Assembly (NCBI GenBank): GCA_029706075.1 | Contig: JAINUG010000173.1 | Coordinates: forward strand, 1,860,001 to 1,924,000 | Direction of reading: 5' to 3' | Origin: Aldrovandia affinis | Lineage: Eukaryota; Chordata; Actinopteri; Notacanthiformes; Halosauridae | Length of the DNA stretch: 64,000 nucleotides | In this document: piece after piece, positions 42,603 through 51,840 of the stretch | Position numbering within the stretch: the first letter of the stretch is position 1 | How the letters are laid out: each line of letters begins with the position of its first letter | The notes under the pieces: generated by a model | What the model was told of the DNA's origin: nothing | The model's input: only the letters and a program-made list of their open reading frames with translations | Databases searched by the model: none | Program-made: the position numbers and the translations under genes

Positions 42603-43955
42603 AGAGGGAGGTTCTGACGGGTGCCTCTCAGCTATCAACCTTCCGACCCCAACGTCCCATGCTCCACGTCCTCCTCTCCTGGCAAGGAGAGCAGTTTCCG
42701 GTGCAGTCCCTGATTGACTCGGGGGCCGATGCCAACCTCATCTGCCCTACCCTGGTTCATCGCATGGGAGTCCCGGTGTCTCGTCTAGCGACACCTCTCC
42801 AGACCAAGTCCCTGACAGGTACGCCTCTAGCGGAAATTCAGGAGATCACCCAGCCGCTGGAGCTGCTTGTTTCCGTGAATCACAGAGAGAAGCTAGCACT
42901 CTATCTCATGGAGTCTCCCCACGCTCCAGTGGTGCTTGGCGGACCCTGGCTGGCGACCCACAATCCCAGTATTGACTGGACCACTGGAAACATCCGGGAG
43001 TGGAGCTCTTACTGTCAGAAGTCATGCCTTCGTCCCGCAGCTACCCCTGGAGACTCCACACCCGTGGCTAGAGAAAGACCGATCGACCTGTCACTCGTGC
43101 CCTCTGAATACCACAACCTCGGCCAGGCTTTCAGCAAGTCCCATGCCTGCACCTTATCACCTCATCACGCCTACGACTGCCCTATCGACCTACTTCCTGG
43201 TTCAACTCCTCCGGGAGGTCACCTATACTCATTGTCTGTCCCAGAGAACAAAGCCATGGAGGAGTACATCACCATCTCGTTGTCATCAGCGATCATCCGC
43301 ACTTTGTCATCCCCTGCTAGGGCCGGTTTCTTCTTTGTTAAGAAAAAAGATGGAACTTTGCATCCTTGCATTGTCTCAATGCCATTACCGTAAAGAACCG
43401 CTACCCACTCCCATTGATGTCTTCGGCATTCGACAATCTCCAGGAGGGGCAGTTCTTCACCAAATTGGATCACCACAACGCCTACCACCTGGTCCGGATT
43501 CGGGAGGGGGACGAATGGAAGACCGCATTCAACACTCACACCGGTCATTATGAATACCTGGCCATGCCATTCGGACTCACCAACGCTCCTGCCGTCTTCC
43601 AGGGATTGGTGAACGACGTCCTCCGGGTCATGCTGTCCCAGTTCGTTTATGTCGACCTGGATGACTTTCTGATTTTCTCTAAAACCTTCGAGGAACACAT
43701 ACAGCATGTACGCCGGGTTATCCAGAGACTGCTAGAGAACCAATTGTTTATTAAAGCAGAGAAATGTGAATTCCATAAAGACTGTCCAGTTTTTAGGTTT
43801 CATTATCTCCCGAGGCCATATGGAGATGGACCCCGCCAAGGCGCAGGCGGTGCAGGAATGGCCCATACCCTCTGATCGCAAACAACTCCAACGCTTCCTT
43901 GGGTTTGTGAATTTCTATACACGGTTTGTGCATAAATACAGCACGCCTATTATAT
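42603..43955 (+). pseudogene. Pol of gypsy element C (protease and RT only)
   Basis: Protease has LIDSGADANLICP around 42713-42750. RT begins about 43090. A small deletion near 43375 breaks the frame where CIDYR should be, and coding resumes with [19 protein letters not shown]. The catalytic box is D-L-D-D where a tyrosine normally stands first. Another frameshift occurs near 43790 before [18 protein letters not shown]. Coding is lost at about 43950, at the internal deletion. The protease/pol frame is -1 relative to gag, as in element A. Confidence 0.9.
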
Positions 43956-43957
43956 TG

Positions 43958-44011
43958 CAATTATATTGCATTCCTGGGTCCGCGCCTGGTTTTCCGACAC
44001 CGTTCCTGACA
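43958..44011 (+). repeat. 3' LTR remnant of element C
   Basis: The last 50 or so bases of the LTR, TTGCATTCCTGGGTCCGCGC through CCGTTCCTGACA, identical in kind to 41761-41807, directly followed by the CAGAG target duplication. Confidence 0.93.
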
Positions 44012-44016
44012 CAGAG

Positions 44017-44462
44017 TACTTAGGCCATTATTAGGCTAGTTGTAAGTAATTGAGGCTGGATTCAAGTGGGCAATAATTAAGGGTTTATTGAATCAAGGGT
44101 AAATATTGACTTTAATATTAGCCTTAAAGAGCATATTGTCACAATCATTACTGATCCGACACCATGCTGAATTTCTGTGATTTTCACTCAGACTTAACCA
44201 AACTGCTTCGGGACATTAGCTTTAGTAAGAGTATACACATCAAAGGCATGCAGACCGGCCACGGACATTTACTTCCCTATCTTACTCCAAAATACTCAAT
44301 TTGGATCCTGTCTCTGCAAATCAGGTAACTCTTTAATCATAGTTTGTAAATCAGAGATTTCTTGGTGGGGTGGTTGGCAACTAGCTTTGTCAAGACAGCT
44401 ATTTCCGGAAACAAGAGGGGATAAGATCGGGGGAATATCTCTGTTTCATTCTCTTTACATTT
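44017..44462 (-). pseudogene. Endogenous retrovirus gag relic: capsid part
   Basis: Minus-strand translation contains IKELPDLQRQDPN, FWSKIGKSMSVAGLHAFD and YTLTKANVPKQ in one frame (roughly 44350-44200), resembling the N-terminal capsid region of fish retrovirus-like Gag. It is bounded by element C on one side and the Harbinger on the other. The rest of the stretch contains stops. Confidence 0.6.
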
Positions 44463-44739
44463 TAAGGGCCCTAATTTGGTGAATCAGAATGGTGTCGGTA
44501 ACTCCGACGCAAAGTGAGGACGGTGGTTCTTTAGGGCGTGTCTAACGTAATTTCAGTGAGTTCGTGACTTAGGACGATAGCGCACTTCCGGCGCAGTTGT
44601 AAAAGAAGTTGTATTAACTTTAAAATAATACATGTGGGTGTGGTGGGGGTTTGGTTTCATAATGGCCAATCAGAACACCTATTTTCTATCCCTTTAAATA
44701 CCAGTGTTCCAACGCTATAGCAAATTGGCAATTTCCTGA

Positions 44740-45085
44740 CATGGATGACAGTTTTGCGCGGCTGCGCCAGGAGCTCTTCTGAAAAGAGGAGAGCGATTTG
44801 CTTTTGCGGGAGGTGCAGAATCATCCTAAGTCACGCCGAGGGCGAATATATGGCACCCCAAAGAAGCCCCCAAGGGCTAATGATTTGAAGGCAGCTTGGG
44901 AGGAAGTGGCAGCCATAATCACTGCCTCATCCTCTGGTGGTCCTCTGAGAACTGCGGTCAAATGTAGGAAGCGGTTCAATGCCGCCGCTACCTCTAACCG
45001 CGCACAACGCAGTGGAGGAAGGGGAACAGTTGGCGCGCAAATCAGAGGGGGAAACAAGGCGCACATTAATTCATTATTTTCATGA
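44740..45085 (+). pseudogene. Harbinger Myb/SANT-like protein, fragment
   Basis: Coding starts near ATGGATGACAG at 44741 and is soon interrupted by a stop at about 44780; it reopens as LREVQNHPKSRRGRIYG, NDLKAAWEEVAAII and TAVKCRKRFNAA, the pattern of Myb/SANT-like trihelix DNA-binding proteins encoded by Harbinger elements. That protein normally accompanies the transposase and helps its nuclear import and DNA binding. The frame ends at 45085 without the usual C-terminal region. Confidence 0.75.
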
Positions 45086-45213
45086 TTTTAGTTATATTTT
45101 GAGACCTACATTGTTAAAAGAAAGTGTTTTATTTTACCATTTCTTTTTTTCATTATTTGTAGGCTTTCCAACTTAAAAAACAACGTTTCTTTTCTTCTAA
45201 CTTAAGGTAATTG

Positions 45214-45830
45214 TTAAATGGATGAAGGAATGATGGAGTTAGCCAAGATGAAAGAGTCATGAGTAGACCCAGGATAATTGGCAAACACATGCATCACCCT
45301 GGAGTGTGCATCACAAACCACCTGGATATTAATGGAGTGGACCCCCTTCCGATTCACATAAATGATACGGTGATCAGATGGTACGTGCAACTGCATATGT
45401 GTGCAGTCAATGGCACTCAAGACCCCAGGGAATCTACATTGCATATAAAAATCCTGTTTAGTTCTCTGCTGGCTGTCGGGTGTAAGTAATCAAATCATTT
45501 GCATGTTGGACAAGACTGGAAGAAACTGCATGTACAGCCGAACTGATAGCCGTCTGGCCAACACCGGCTACCAAACCTAGGGTGTGTTGGAAGGAGCCGG
45601 TGGCGAAGAAGGCGAGGGCTGCTGTCACTTTAACAGCGACAGGGAGCGCACAGGGACCAGGTGGGTTTCCCTCGATGTCCGGAGCCACGAGCCGGCAGAT
45701 CCGAGCAACAACCTGTCGGGAGAGGTGCAGCTTCTGTCTGCTCAGACAGGTTGATAAATTGATGCACTCACGGTATCACCTTCGGCGTCCAATTATGTAC
45801 TCCATTTTCTGTAATGCAAATGGAAAGAAT
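45214..45830 (-). pseudogene. HARBI1-type transposase, truncated
   Basis: Minus-strand blocks: LHLSRQVVARICRLV near 45740-45690, then 45688-45458 and 45444-45214 in shifted frames. The latter has GVLSAIDCTHMQLHVPSD, HSINIQVVCDAHSRV and ANYPGSTHDSFI, which carry the first two acidic residues of the DDE catalytic triad. The part with the final glutamate is absent downstream of 45214. It is divergently arranged to the Myb-like gene, as in intact Harbinger elements. Confidence 0.88.
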
Positions 45831-46173
45831 AAAACCCTTTCACATAAGAAAAACAATGTGCATACAAACATATATTTATTTCACAGGTGTATCTTACTGA
45901 ACGGTATCGATGGATGGCCTGCTGGCTTCAGTCTTTCATGTCCGTGTATTGGATAACCACAAGCTGTGGTTAAATCGTTTTTAGCTTAATTGATTACAGC
46001 TTGCAAGTTACCCATGGACGATTTGCCTCAACGTGGGGGGAAATTCACAATATTCACAAAACATTCTCATGTGATTTCAGATAACCCTATGTTCATATGT
46101 GCGCGTCAATAAAGTCACCAAATTGCACAGAGCGCCAGCGTTTGCGTTAAGAGGTGGTCTAGTTGGACGTTAA

Positions 46174-47558
46174 CCCCCTGAGGTCGGCTGGATCGGCGCC
46201 GATCCCAGCAGCAATACAAGTATATTACTATTTCTAACTTCGCGATATTTTATCATACACACGCGACAAAAACATTGACAGAAACCTTAGAATCGCGACT
46301 TTCCGATTTGAGCACTGGCAAATCAAATGGGATTTTTAAATTAGCTTAATTAGACCAAAAGTAAACCTTGCTTTTTACTCTGTTTTTACCTTTTAGTAAC
46401 GTCCCCTTCTATTGACATGTTAACGAGGTGCTAATTTCGGGGAGGTGCGTCGGGCCATGTGTGAAAACGCCGGCATAAACAACACAAACTGAAGAGGACA
46501 GTCTATGCTGATATTTATTTTATTTCGCTTGTTTTCAAATACTCGTGAAAATATATATAAATTCGCGTCTTGTGACTACATATTCCGCATGTCGCAATGT
46601 AACAAATTGCAATAGGCACAGAAAATACTTTTCAAACAGCGTAAAATGTTATAAAATATATCGTATGTCTGTGTTTACGCTTGGAATCTGCCAGCAACAG
46701 TCTATGCTATTTATTTAATTTCGCTTGTTTTTTTATTTTTTTACATCTTGTCTGTGTTTACGCTTGCAATCTGCCAGCAACAGTCTATGCTGATATTAAT
46801 TTTATTTCGCTTGTTTTCAAATACTCGTGAAAATATAGCCTATGAATATCGCGTGTTGTGACGCCAAACATTCCGCGTGTTTAACAGCGTAACAAAGAGC
46901 CAAAATGGCGGCTGCTGACAAGAAGCGCTTGTCGTGAAAGGAGAAATGGTAACTCAAATATTGCTTAGCCATTTAAAATCTAAATGGTTGTTTTAACTCT
47001 AAAGAGGCATGAAATCACAAAAAGTTTAATTGGAAGACACTTTTTTTCCTTGGGTCTCAGGATGGCCTTTGAGAGAGAGAGATGGCCCATCTGACAGATC
47101 TTAGAGGTGTGGACAATGAATAATGAATATTCAGGAATTTAGCATTTAGCCCTCCCACAGCCTGAAATAAATGTGACCAGTTCTGATAAAAACAGGTTTT
47201 AGCTATTTAGATCTCAGATGTGCTAAACTATTTTCACACCCTTACATAACCAAGACCTTGGTGAACAAACGCACATTGGCAAAACAATTCGTCACTATAG
47301 TTTAGTGTGTGCTTTCACATCTTTTGTGACAGCAGAAAAATTTACTATTTTTAACTTGTGTGTTTGTAGATCTATTTACAAGCTGCATATGATACTGACC
47401 AAACTATTGATGGCATACAAATGTAGCTGTGATTGTCCTTCAAATAAAAATATCAAACACTTTGGAGTAAGTGTGTGTTAAATTGATGAAATTGAGATAA
47501 ATATCAGACCATGCCAAAATCAAAAAACATCTAAAAGCTTAGCACGGACCTCAGGGGG
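46174..47558 (+). mobile_element. Non-autonomous piggyBac (1385 bp)
   Basis: Flanked by TTAA (46170-46173 and 47559-47562), with ends CCCCCTGAGG on both sides. It is inverted relative to the copy at 31137-35775 and shares both of its terminal regions, including the internal 222-bp-type repeats in degenerate form around 46500-46860. No transposase coding was recognised. A palindrome GGATCGGCGCCGATCC lies 17 bp from the left end. Confidence 0.92.
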
Positions 47559-47766
47559 TTAACGCAAACTCATTATTTGACAGCGAACTTGCATAGCGCC
47601 GACTGTTTTCATTGTCACACCCCCTATTGCGCTGCCCAACCCATAGTCACGCAAACGGCTTCATTGCACACCACGAAATTGCCAAACTCAGCGGAGGTGG
47701 GAAATATTCAGTTTGCGACAGACGAAACTGGCAATTTTGACCGCCGGCATGAAAATAGGACCATAA

Positions 47767-48114
47767 ATCTTCCTGACATTGTTTTGACTTAATGCGACAT
47801 TCAGTTCATTCCCTAGTCAGTTCCTGCAGCTGTTTATCATACTCAGATTTTTGTTTTTGCCACATCATTCTTGTGCTTTCGTAAGACAGCACAACACACA
47901 TTACAGCTTCTTTCCTTTTTTTCATACAATTCTTACGGCTACTCCACCACTCGCTCATAGCTTGAGCTAAAGTTTGATCATTTTGTGCTTTCAAAGGAAA
48001 AGGTGGATTTGCCTTAATTACACCACTATATCTAGGTACAATCGTTTCTATGGCATCTTTCATAACCTGACTTAACATCTCATTCTCCATTCCCAATCCA
48101 GCAATCGGTAACAC
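47767..48114 (-). pseudogene. Endogenous retrovirus gag relic: N-terminal part
   Basis: An open minus-strand frame of 102 codons (48114-47806) with a charged helical C-terminal end (KQKSEYDKQLQELTRE). It lies upstream, in the minus direction, of the capsid-like piece at 44017-44462, and the Harbinger TAA duplication joins them. Alone it has no diagnostic motif; its assignment to gag rests on position. Confidence 0.45.
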
Positions 48115-48520
48115 TTCGGATTTTTGCAGATTTATTCTGAAGAACTTTACAACTAGTACAAAGCCATTATAAATACTTGCGGGTAGCTATGTCCCTGTGT
48201 GTAAGGGTTTCTAAAAGCAAGTAAAGTATGTGCTTTGTACTTTATCGTATTAATGGGAATACAGGGGCAATTCCTATGTGTGTTACTATTTTTTAGCCTT
48301 ACTCCCTTATCTCGGGCTCATAGACTAAAAATATTCAGGGACTCGTAGTGTCCACGGTCCTTATGCTATTAGACCGGAACCCCACACGTTTATAGCAATA
48401 TTTATGCTAATTCTATTATATTATAATATTCTATTGCTTATTATATTGTGTAGGCTATATTATGTACTGTACCTCATTGGCCAGGCACAAAGGTTTCACG
48501 ATTGAACCTTCAACGCCACC
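48115..48520. other. Unassigned DNA
   Basis: AT-rich sequence with no motif; it could be the leader or LTR side of the minus-strand retrovirus relic, or old single-copy DNA. No repeat of it was found in the window. Confidence 0.4.
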
Positions 48521-48532
48521 TTACCGCCCCGA

Positions 48533-48708
48533 GCCCAGATGCACGATCTGATCCGCCTGGCCAAGAACTGGATGACCATGGAACCGGCCGCTCTAACACT
48601 AATGGAACGATTTGTCACTGACAAATTTTTGCGCTCCCTACCGTTTGAAGCCAAGAAGTTGGCAAGCCAGGCGAACCTCCAGAGCGCCTACGAACTGGTG
48701 GAGCGGTA
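48533..48708 (+). pseudogene. SCAN-like Gag capsid fragment of element D
   Basis: Encodes MHDLIRLAKNWM, LMERFVTDKFLRSLPFEA and ASQANLQSAYELVER, the helical pattern of the SCAN/capsid C-terminal domain, with the characteristic E-F-L-LP spacing. It ends at a TAG at about 48706-48708, right at the junction to RNase H sequence. Confidence 0.7.
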
Positions 48709-48713
48709 GAGTG

Positions 48714-49208
48714 CACCGAGACAAAGGAGACCACATTCCAGCACCTCAAGGCTGCGCTCTGTTCCGGACCGGTGCTGGTCACTCCGAACTTCCAAAAGCC
48801 CCTGCTGGTCCAGACGGATGCATCGGAGACTGAAATCGGAGCGGTCCTGTCTAAAGTACAGAGGGGTGAGGAACGCCCATGATGTACATAAGCCGTAAGC
48901 TTCTACCGAGAGAGACGAGGTACTCGAAGGTGGAAAAAGAGTGCCTCGCTATCAATTGGGCACTGGAGACACACAGTTATTATTTATTAGGGAGGAAATT
49001 CACATTAGTAACAGATCATGCCCCGCTGGTTTGGATGTCAAGGAATCGCAAGAGTAACACGAGAGTGACCCGCTGGTTTCTGTCCTTACAACCTTTTAAT
49101 TTTGATGTGCTCCACAGCATGGAGGCGTCAACCATGGCAACGCGGACACCCTCTCGCGGAGAGAAGCCCTGTGGTGCCATGCCGCTTCCCCCTCCGGGTT
49201 GGAGCTGA
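48714..49208 (+). pseudogene. RNase H fragment of element D
   Basis: Reads TTFQHLKAALCSGPVLVTPN and VQTDASETEIGAVLS, a frameshift near 48880, then YSKVEKECLAINWALET and FTLVTDHAPLVWM, with the expected D, E and D catalytic residues of Ty3/gypsy RNase H. TLSRRE-like coding follows near 49150, then a frameshift and the polypurine tract. Integrase should follow but is absent. Confidence 0.88.
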
Positions 49209-49219
49209 GGGGGAAGGTG

Positions 49220-49853
49220 TGTAGCGCCCGAGTAGGCGCGTTCTATGGCATCATTGTGGAGGGGAAATACCTCTCCGTCCGCTGGCTCCACCCCCGCGCA
49301 GAGTTGGGAACCCCGGGACTAATTCCCCAACTGAAGTGCATAGGCGCGATTACAAATTGTTAAAAGGTACGCTTTCACACAGGTGCGTTGTTGGGAGTAG
49401 GTAAGAGATTGTGTGGGCGAGAGCTTGGCGAGAGAGAGAAAGAGAAAGAGTTTTGTTGGAGAGAAAGGACCGCATGTTGAATTAACTCCACTTTGTTCTT
49501 TTGAAAGTTTGTTTGTGATTATTATTTTGTGGCAATCGGACAGATTATTTTTGGATAAACGACTACGGATTGGACGACAACGATGATGATCGTCGGAACG
49601 GACAACGACAGCGGAATTGGATCACGGAAAATATAACAACGAGAGCGAAAGTTTGTGGACATTGTTGAATTTTCAGTGACATTGTTTGCAGGCCGAATTT
49701 TCCTACATGGAAGCGGCATTTCCGTCCGCGGAATATCCGCTGTAATTAATCAATCTCATTTTGATTTTGAACTGTCTCCATTTTGCCGTTGTTCATTGAT
49801 TAAGTTATTGATTATTGGCGGAGTGGAAACCCCACACCCTTGGTTGCGCTACA
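49220..49853 (+). repeat. 3' LTR of element D
   Basis: 634 bp, starting TGTAGCGCCCG after the purine tract GAGGGGGAAGGTG and ending GGTTGCGCTACA. A GAGAGAGAGAAAGAGAAAGAG stretch lies near 49425-49450. Its end, GGCGGAGTGGAAACCC-CACACCC, matches the inverse of 51376-51415, which identifies the LTR of element D2. Confidence 0.85.
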
Positions 49854-50294
49854 GTACACTATATAAAACAAACATGTCACATGGGCCTAACACAACAATA
49901 CAACAGTTATTCTGCAGACATTCAAGCACTCAACACATAAAGGTTTCAGACACAAAACAAAAATTGGGCTCAGAACACAGTTACAAGCTCTCATGCATTC
50001 ACTCACATTGGCAAACAGCCAAGGTCTAGCCACAACTCACAATCTAGTCACCAAAGCAACCTTTCTTTTTACTGAAGCGGTAAAAGGTCCAAGCAGTACC
50101 CCAAGTGTACAACTTTAACGATGCTCGAAAGCACCCCACAACTTCAGCGGCACTCGGAAGCACCCGCTAACAGTAACCAAAAATGCCCAAACGGCAACGA
50201 CACCCAAACATGTCCAAAGTTGACGCTTATGCGTCCTAGTGGTCCATTGGCACCCGACACCCTCTCTCGGTGTCTCTTAGCCAACCTCAGTGGT

Positions 50295-50700
50295 TCAATC
50301 ACAACCATTCCTTTCCACACTTTTCTTTACAAAAGAATAGAAGAGCCATGGTATCTTTTCCTCACTGGCTGATGCTGAAGGCATTGAGAGATCACGATTA
50401 GGACAAATGCAGACAATGTGACATTGTTTGCCACACTCAAAACATTTCCGGCTATCGAAGTTCAGAAATGATCGTCTTCTGGGGGATTTAGAGCAGGTAT
50501 TTCCACCATCCCTGGCCAGATACAGGGTGCCTCCTCTGTCTTCTTTTTCTCCTTCGGGTGGGCGTTGGGTTCTGCCTTCGGTGGTTGTCCACTGTGTAGG
50601 ACCTTGAGCACTGCCTGGCATAAATCTGACATTTCCGCTCACGGGAATTCCGTGGGTTCATAATTCTAATCATGGAATCACTGCACCCGGTGGATTAAGG
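50295..50700 (-). pseudogene. Gag zinc knuckle fragment of element D2
   Basis: Minus-strand coding (50642-50295) contains RKCFECGKQCHIVCICPNR, a CCHC-type zinc knuckle with spacing C-x2-C-x4-H-x4-C, preceded by a basic, glycine-rich stretch typical of nucleocapsid. Consistent with the C-terminal part of the D2 gag separated from its N-terminus by the LINE at 50769-51120. Confidence 0.65.
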
Positions 50701-50768
50701 TCTCAGGATTTATTTTCAGCACAGCGCCTGCTCCGGGGTCAGATCCTGGTATGCTTTCTGGACCGTCT

Positions 50769-51120
50769 TACATTTTTACATTTGACATTTTAAACATTTT
50801 GCAGACACTCTTATCCAGAGCGACTTACGAGATGTGCATTAATACATGGTAGGAACAATCATAGTTTGCGCAAGAGATCAGTGCAGTAATACAGTGATAG
50901 ACTTTGTTGTAGGCAGCTGGATATTATACCTGGTATGACCTTCCAATTGCGGAAGGTCATTCCACCACCGAGGGGTCAGGACAGAGAAGAGGCGAGACCG
51001 CGAGGAGCGGCTGCCGGGCGCCCGGAGGGATGGAACAGTCAGTTTGCCAGAGGAGGCGGAGCGGAGGGGTCTGGCTGGGGTGTAGGGTGTGATGAGTGTC
51101 TGGAGGTAAGGGGGAGACCA
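50769..51120 (-). mobile_element. LINE 3' end (tail family), copy 4
   Basis: The plus strand begins ACATTTTTACATTTGACATT and CACTCTTATCCAGAGCGACT, the family tail in reverse, then passes after an internal deletion into CATTCCACCACCGAGGGGTC and ends at about 51120 in GTCTGGAGGTAAGGG. It is inserted between two gag pieces of element D2. Confidence 0.88.
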
Positions 51121-51840
51121 GAAATGGGGCGATCAGCCTGGCCCACTGATCCTGTCTTAGTTAGCTTCAGTAGGAAGAGGCTGAGGCTGTGGTGGCTGCG
51201 GATCTGGTGGCGTTGGCCACGGCCAGCTGGTTGAACTCAGCTTGCATCAGAGCAGTCTGCTGACGTTGTTCTTCCATCAGTTCCCAATGCATCGTCTATT
51301 GTGCTAAATCTGCCTCTATCAGTTGTTTTACGAGCGCTTCCATTGTTTCCCTTGTCTGTTTGGTTATCCAACTATATGTAGCATGAATAGGGGTGCAGGG
51401 TTTCCACTCAACCAAGTTAGATAATGAAATACCAAGTCGGTCAATGGAAATATAACCAGGTTTATTGGGGATAAACTCACAACAAGGGGGAGGGGAGAAA
51501 TAAGGCAAATAGTCCAATATCGCAATCCGTATCCATAGTCGTTGTTCATTTCCCTGAGTTTTATCCAATACTTCGTTCTCAGGCAATCCATTCGGCAACA
51601 ATTCAGGACATCAGAACAATCCAGGTCATACACAAATATCCAATACACAATAGTTATCTCACTTATCTCACACCCACTCTCCATGCGTTTCCCTCAAGGC
51701 ACTTTGCAACTGGCTAGGGGCACCACCCCCTTTTGTATTCCCAAGTATTCAGCTGTCAAAAATGTCCTGGTGCGTCTCATTTCCTCTGGACCTCCATATA
51801 TGGTTTGGGGGTGGAGGTAGCTATATACAGCTTGGCAATG

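Larger units (their letters stand above)
41088..44011 (+). mobile_element. Ty3/gypsy chromovirus (Tf1/sushi type), element C, internally deleted
   Basis: CAGAG flanks both ends (41083-41087 and 44012-44016), so the termini are original. It has a 5' LTR, leader, gag, protease and RT. After RT, at about 43950, the sequence jumps to the last 50 bp of the 3' LTR; RNase H, integrase, chromodomain and most of the 3' LTR are deleted. It is closely related to element B and to the solo LTR at 14668. It sits in the retroviral gag relic. Confidence 0.94.
44466..47763. mobile_element. PIF/Harbinger transposon, with nested piggyBac
   Basis: Ends read GGGCCCTAATTT and, inverted, TGGTCCTATTTT; TAA flanks both sides (44463-44465 and 47764-47766), the 3-bp target size of Harbinger. 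It holds both genes expected of the superfamily: a Myb/SANT-like DNA-binding protein (44740-45085, plus) and a HARBI1-type transposase (45214-45830, minus). A piggyBac of 1385 bp is nested at 46174-47558. Confidence 0.88.
48525..49853 (+). mobile_element. Ty3/gypsy element D (SCAN-type gag), internally deleted
   Basis: A short SCAN-like gag segment is joined directly to RNase H, followed by a 3' LTR. Protease, RT and integrase are missing, and there is no 5' LTR. The LTR termini TGTAGCG and CGCTACA and the SCAN-like capsid suggest a Gmr1-like or related gypsy lineage, from which the vertebrate SCAN domain is thought to derive. Confidence 0.8.
50295..51840 (-). mobile_element. Ty3/gypsy element D2 (D-like), minus strand, 5' part
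   Basis: On the minus strand: an LTR end around 51840-51376 (AATAAACC signal near 51460; end GAGTGGAAACCCTGCACCC and ATGCTACA), a leader, a gag N-terminus at 51335-51150 (MEALVKQLIEADLAQ, interrupted by a stop, then glutamine-rich helical coding), a LINE insertion, and gag C-terminal coding with a zinc knuckle at 50642-50295. The outer LTR boundary is not certain. Pol is not seen. Confidence 0.65.
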
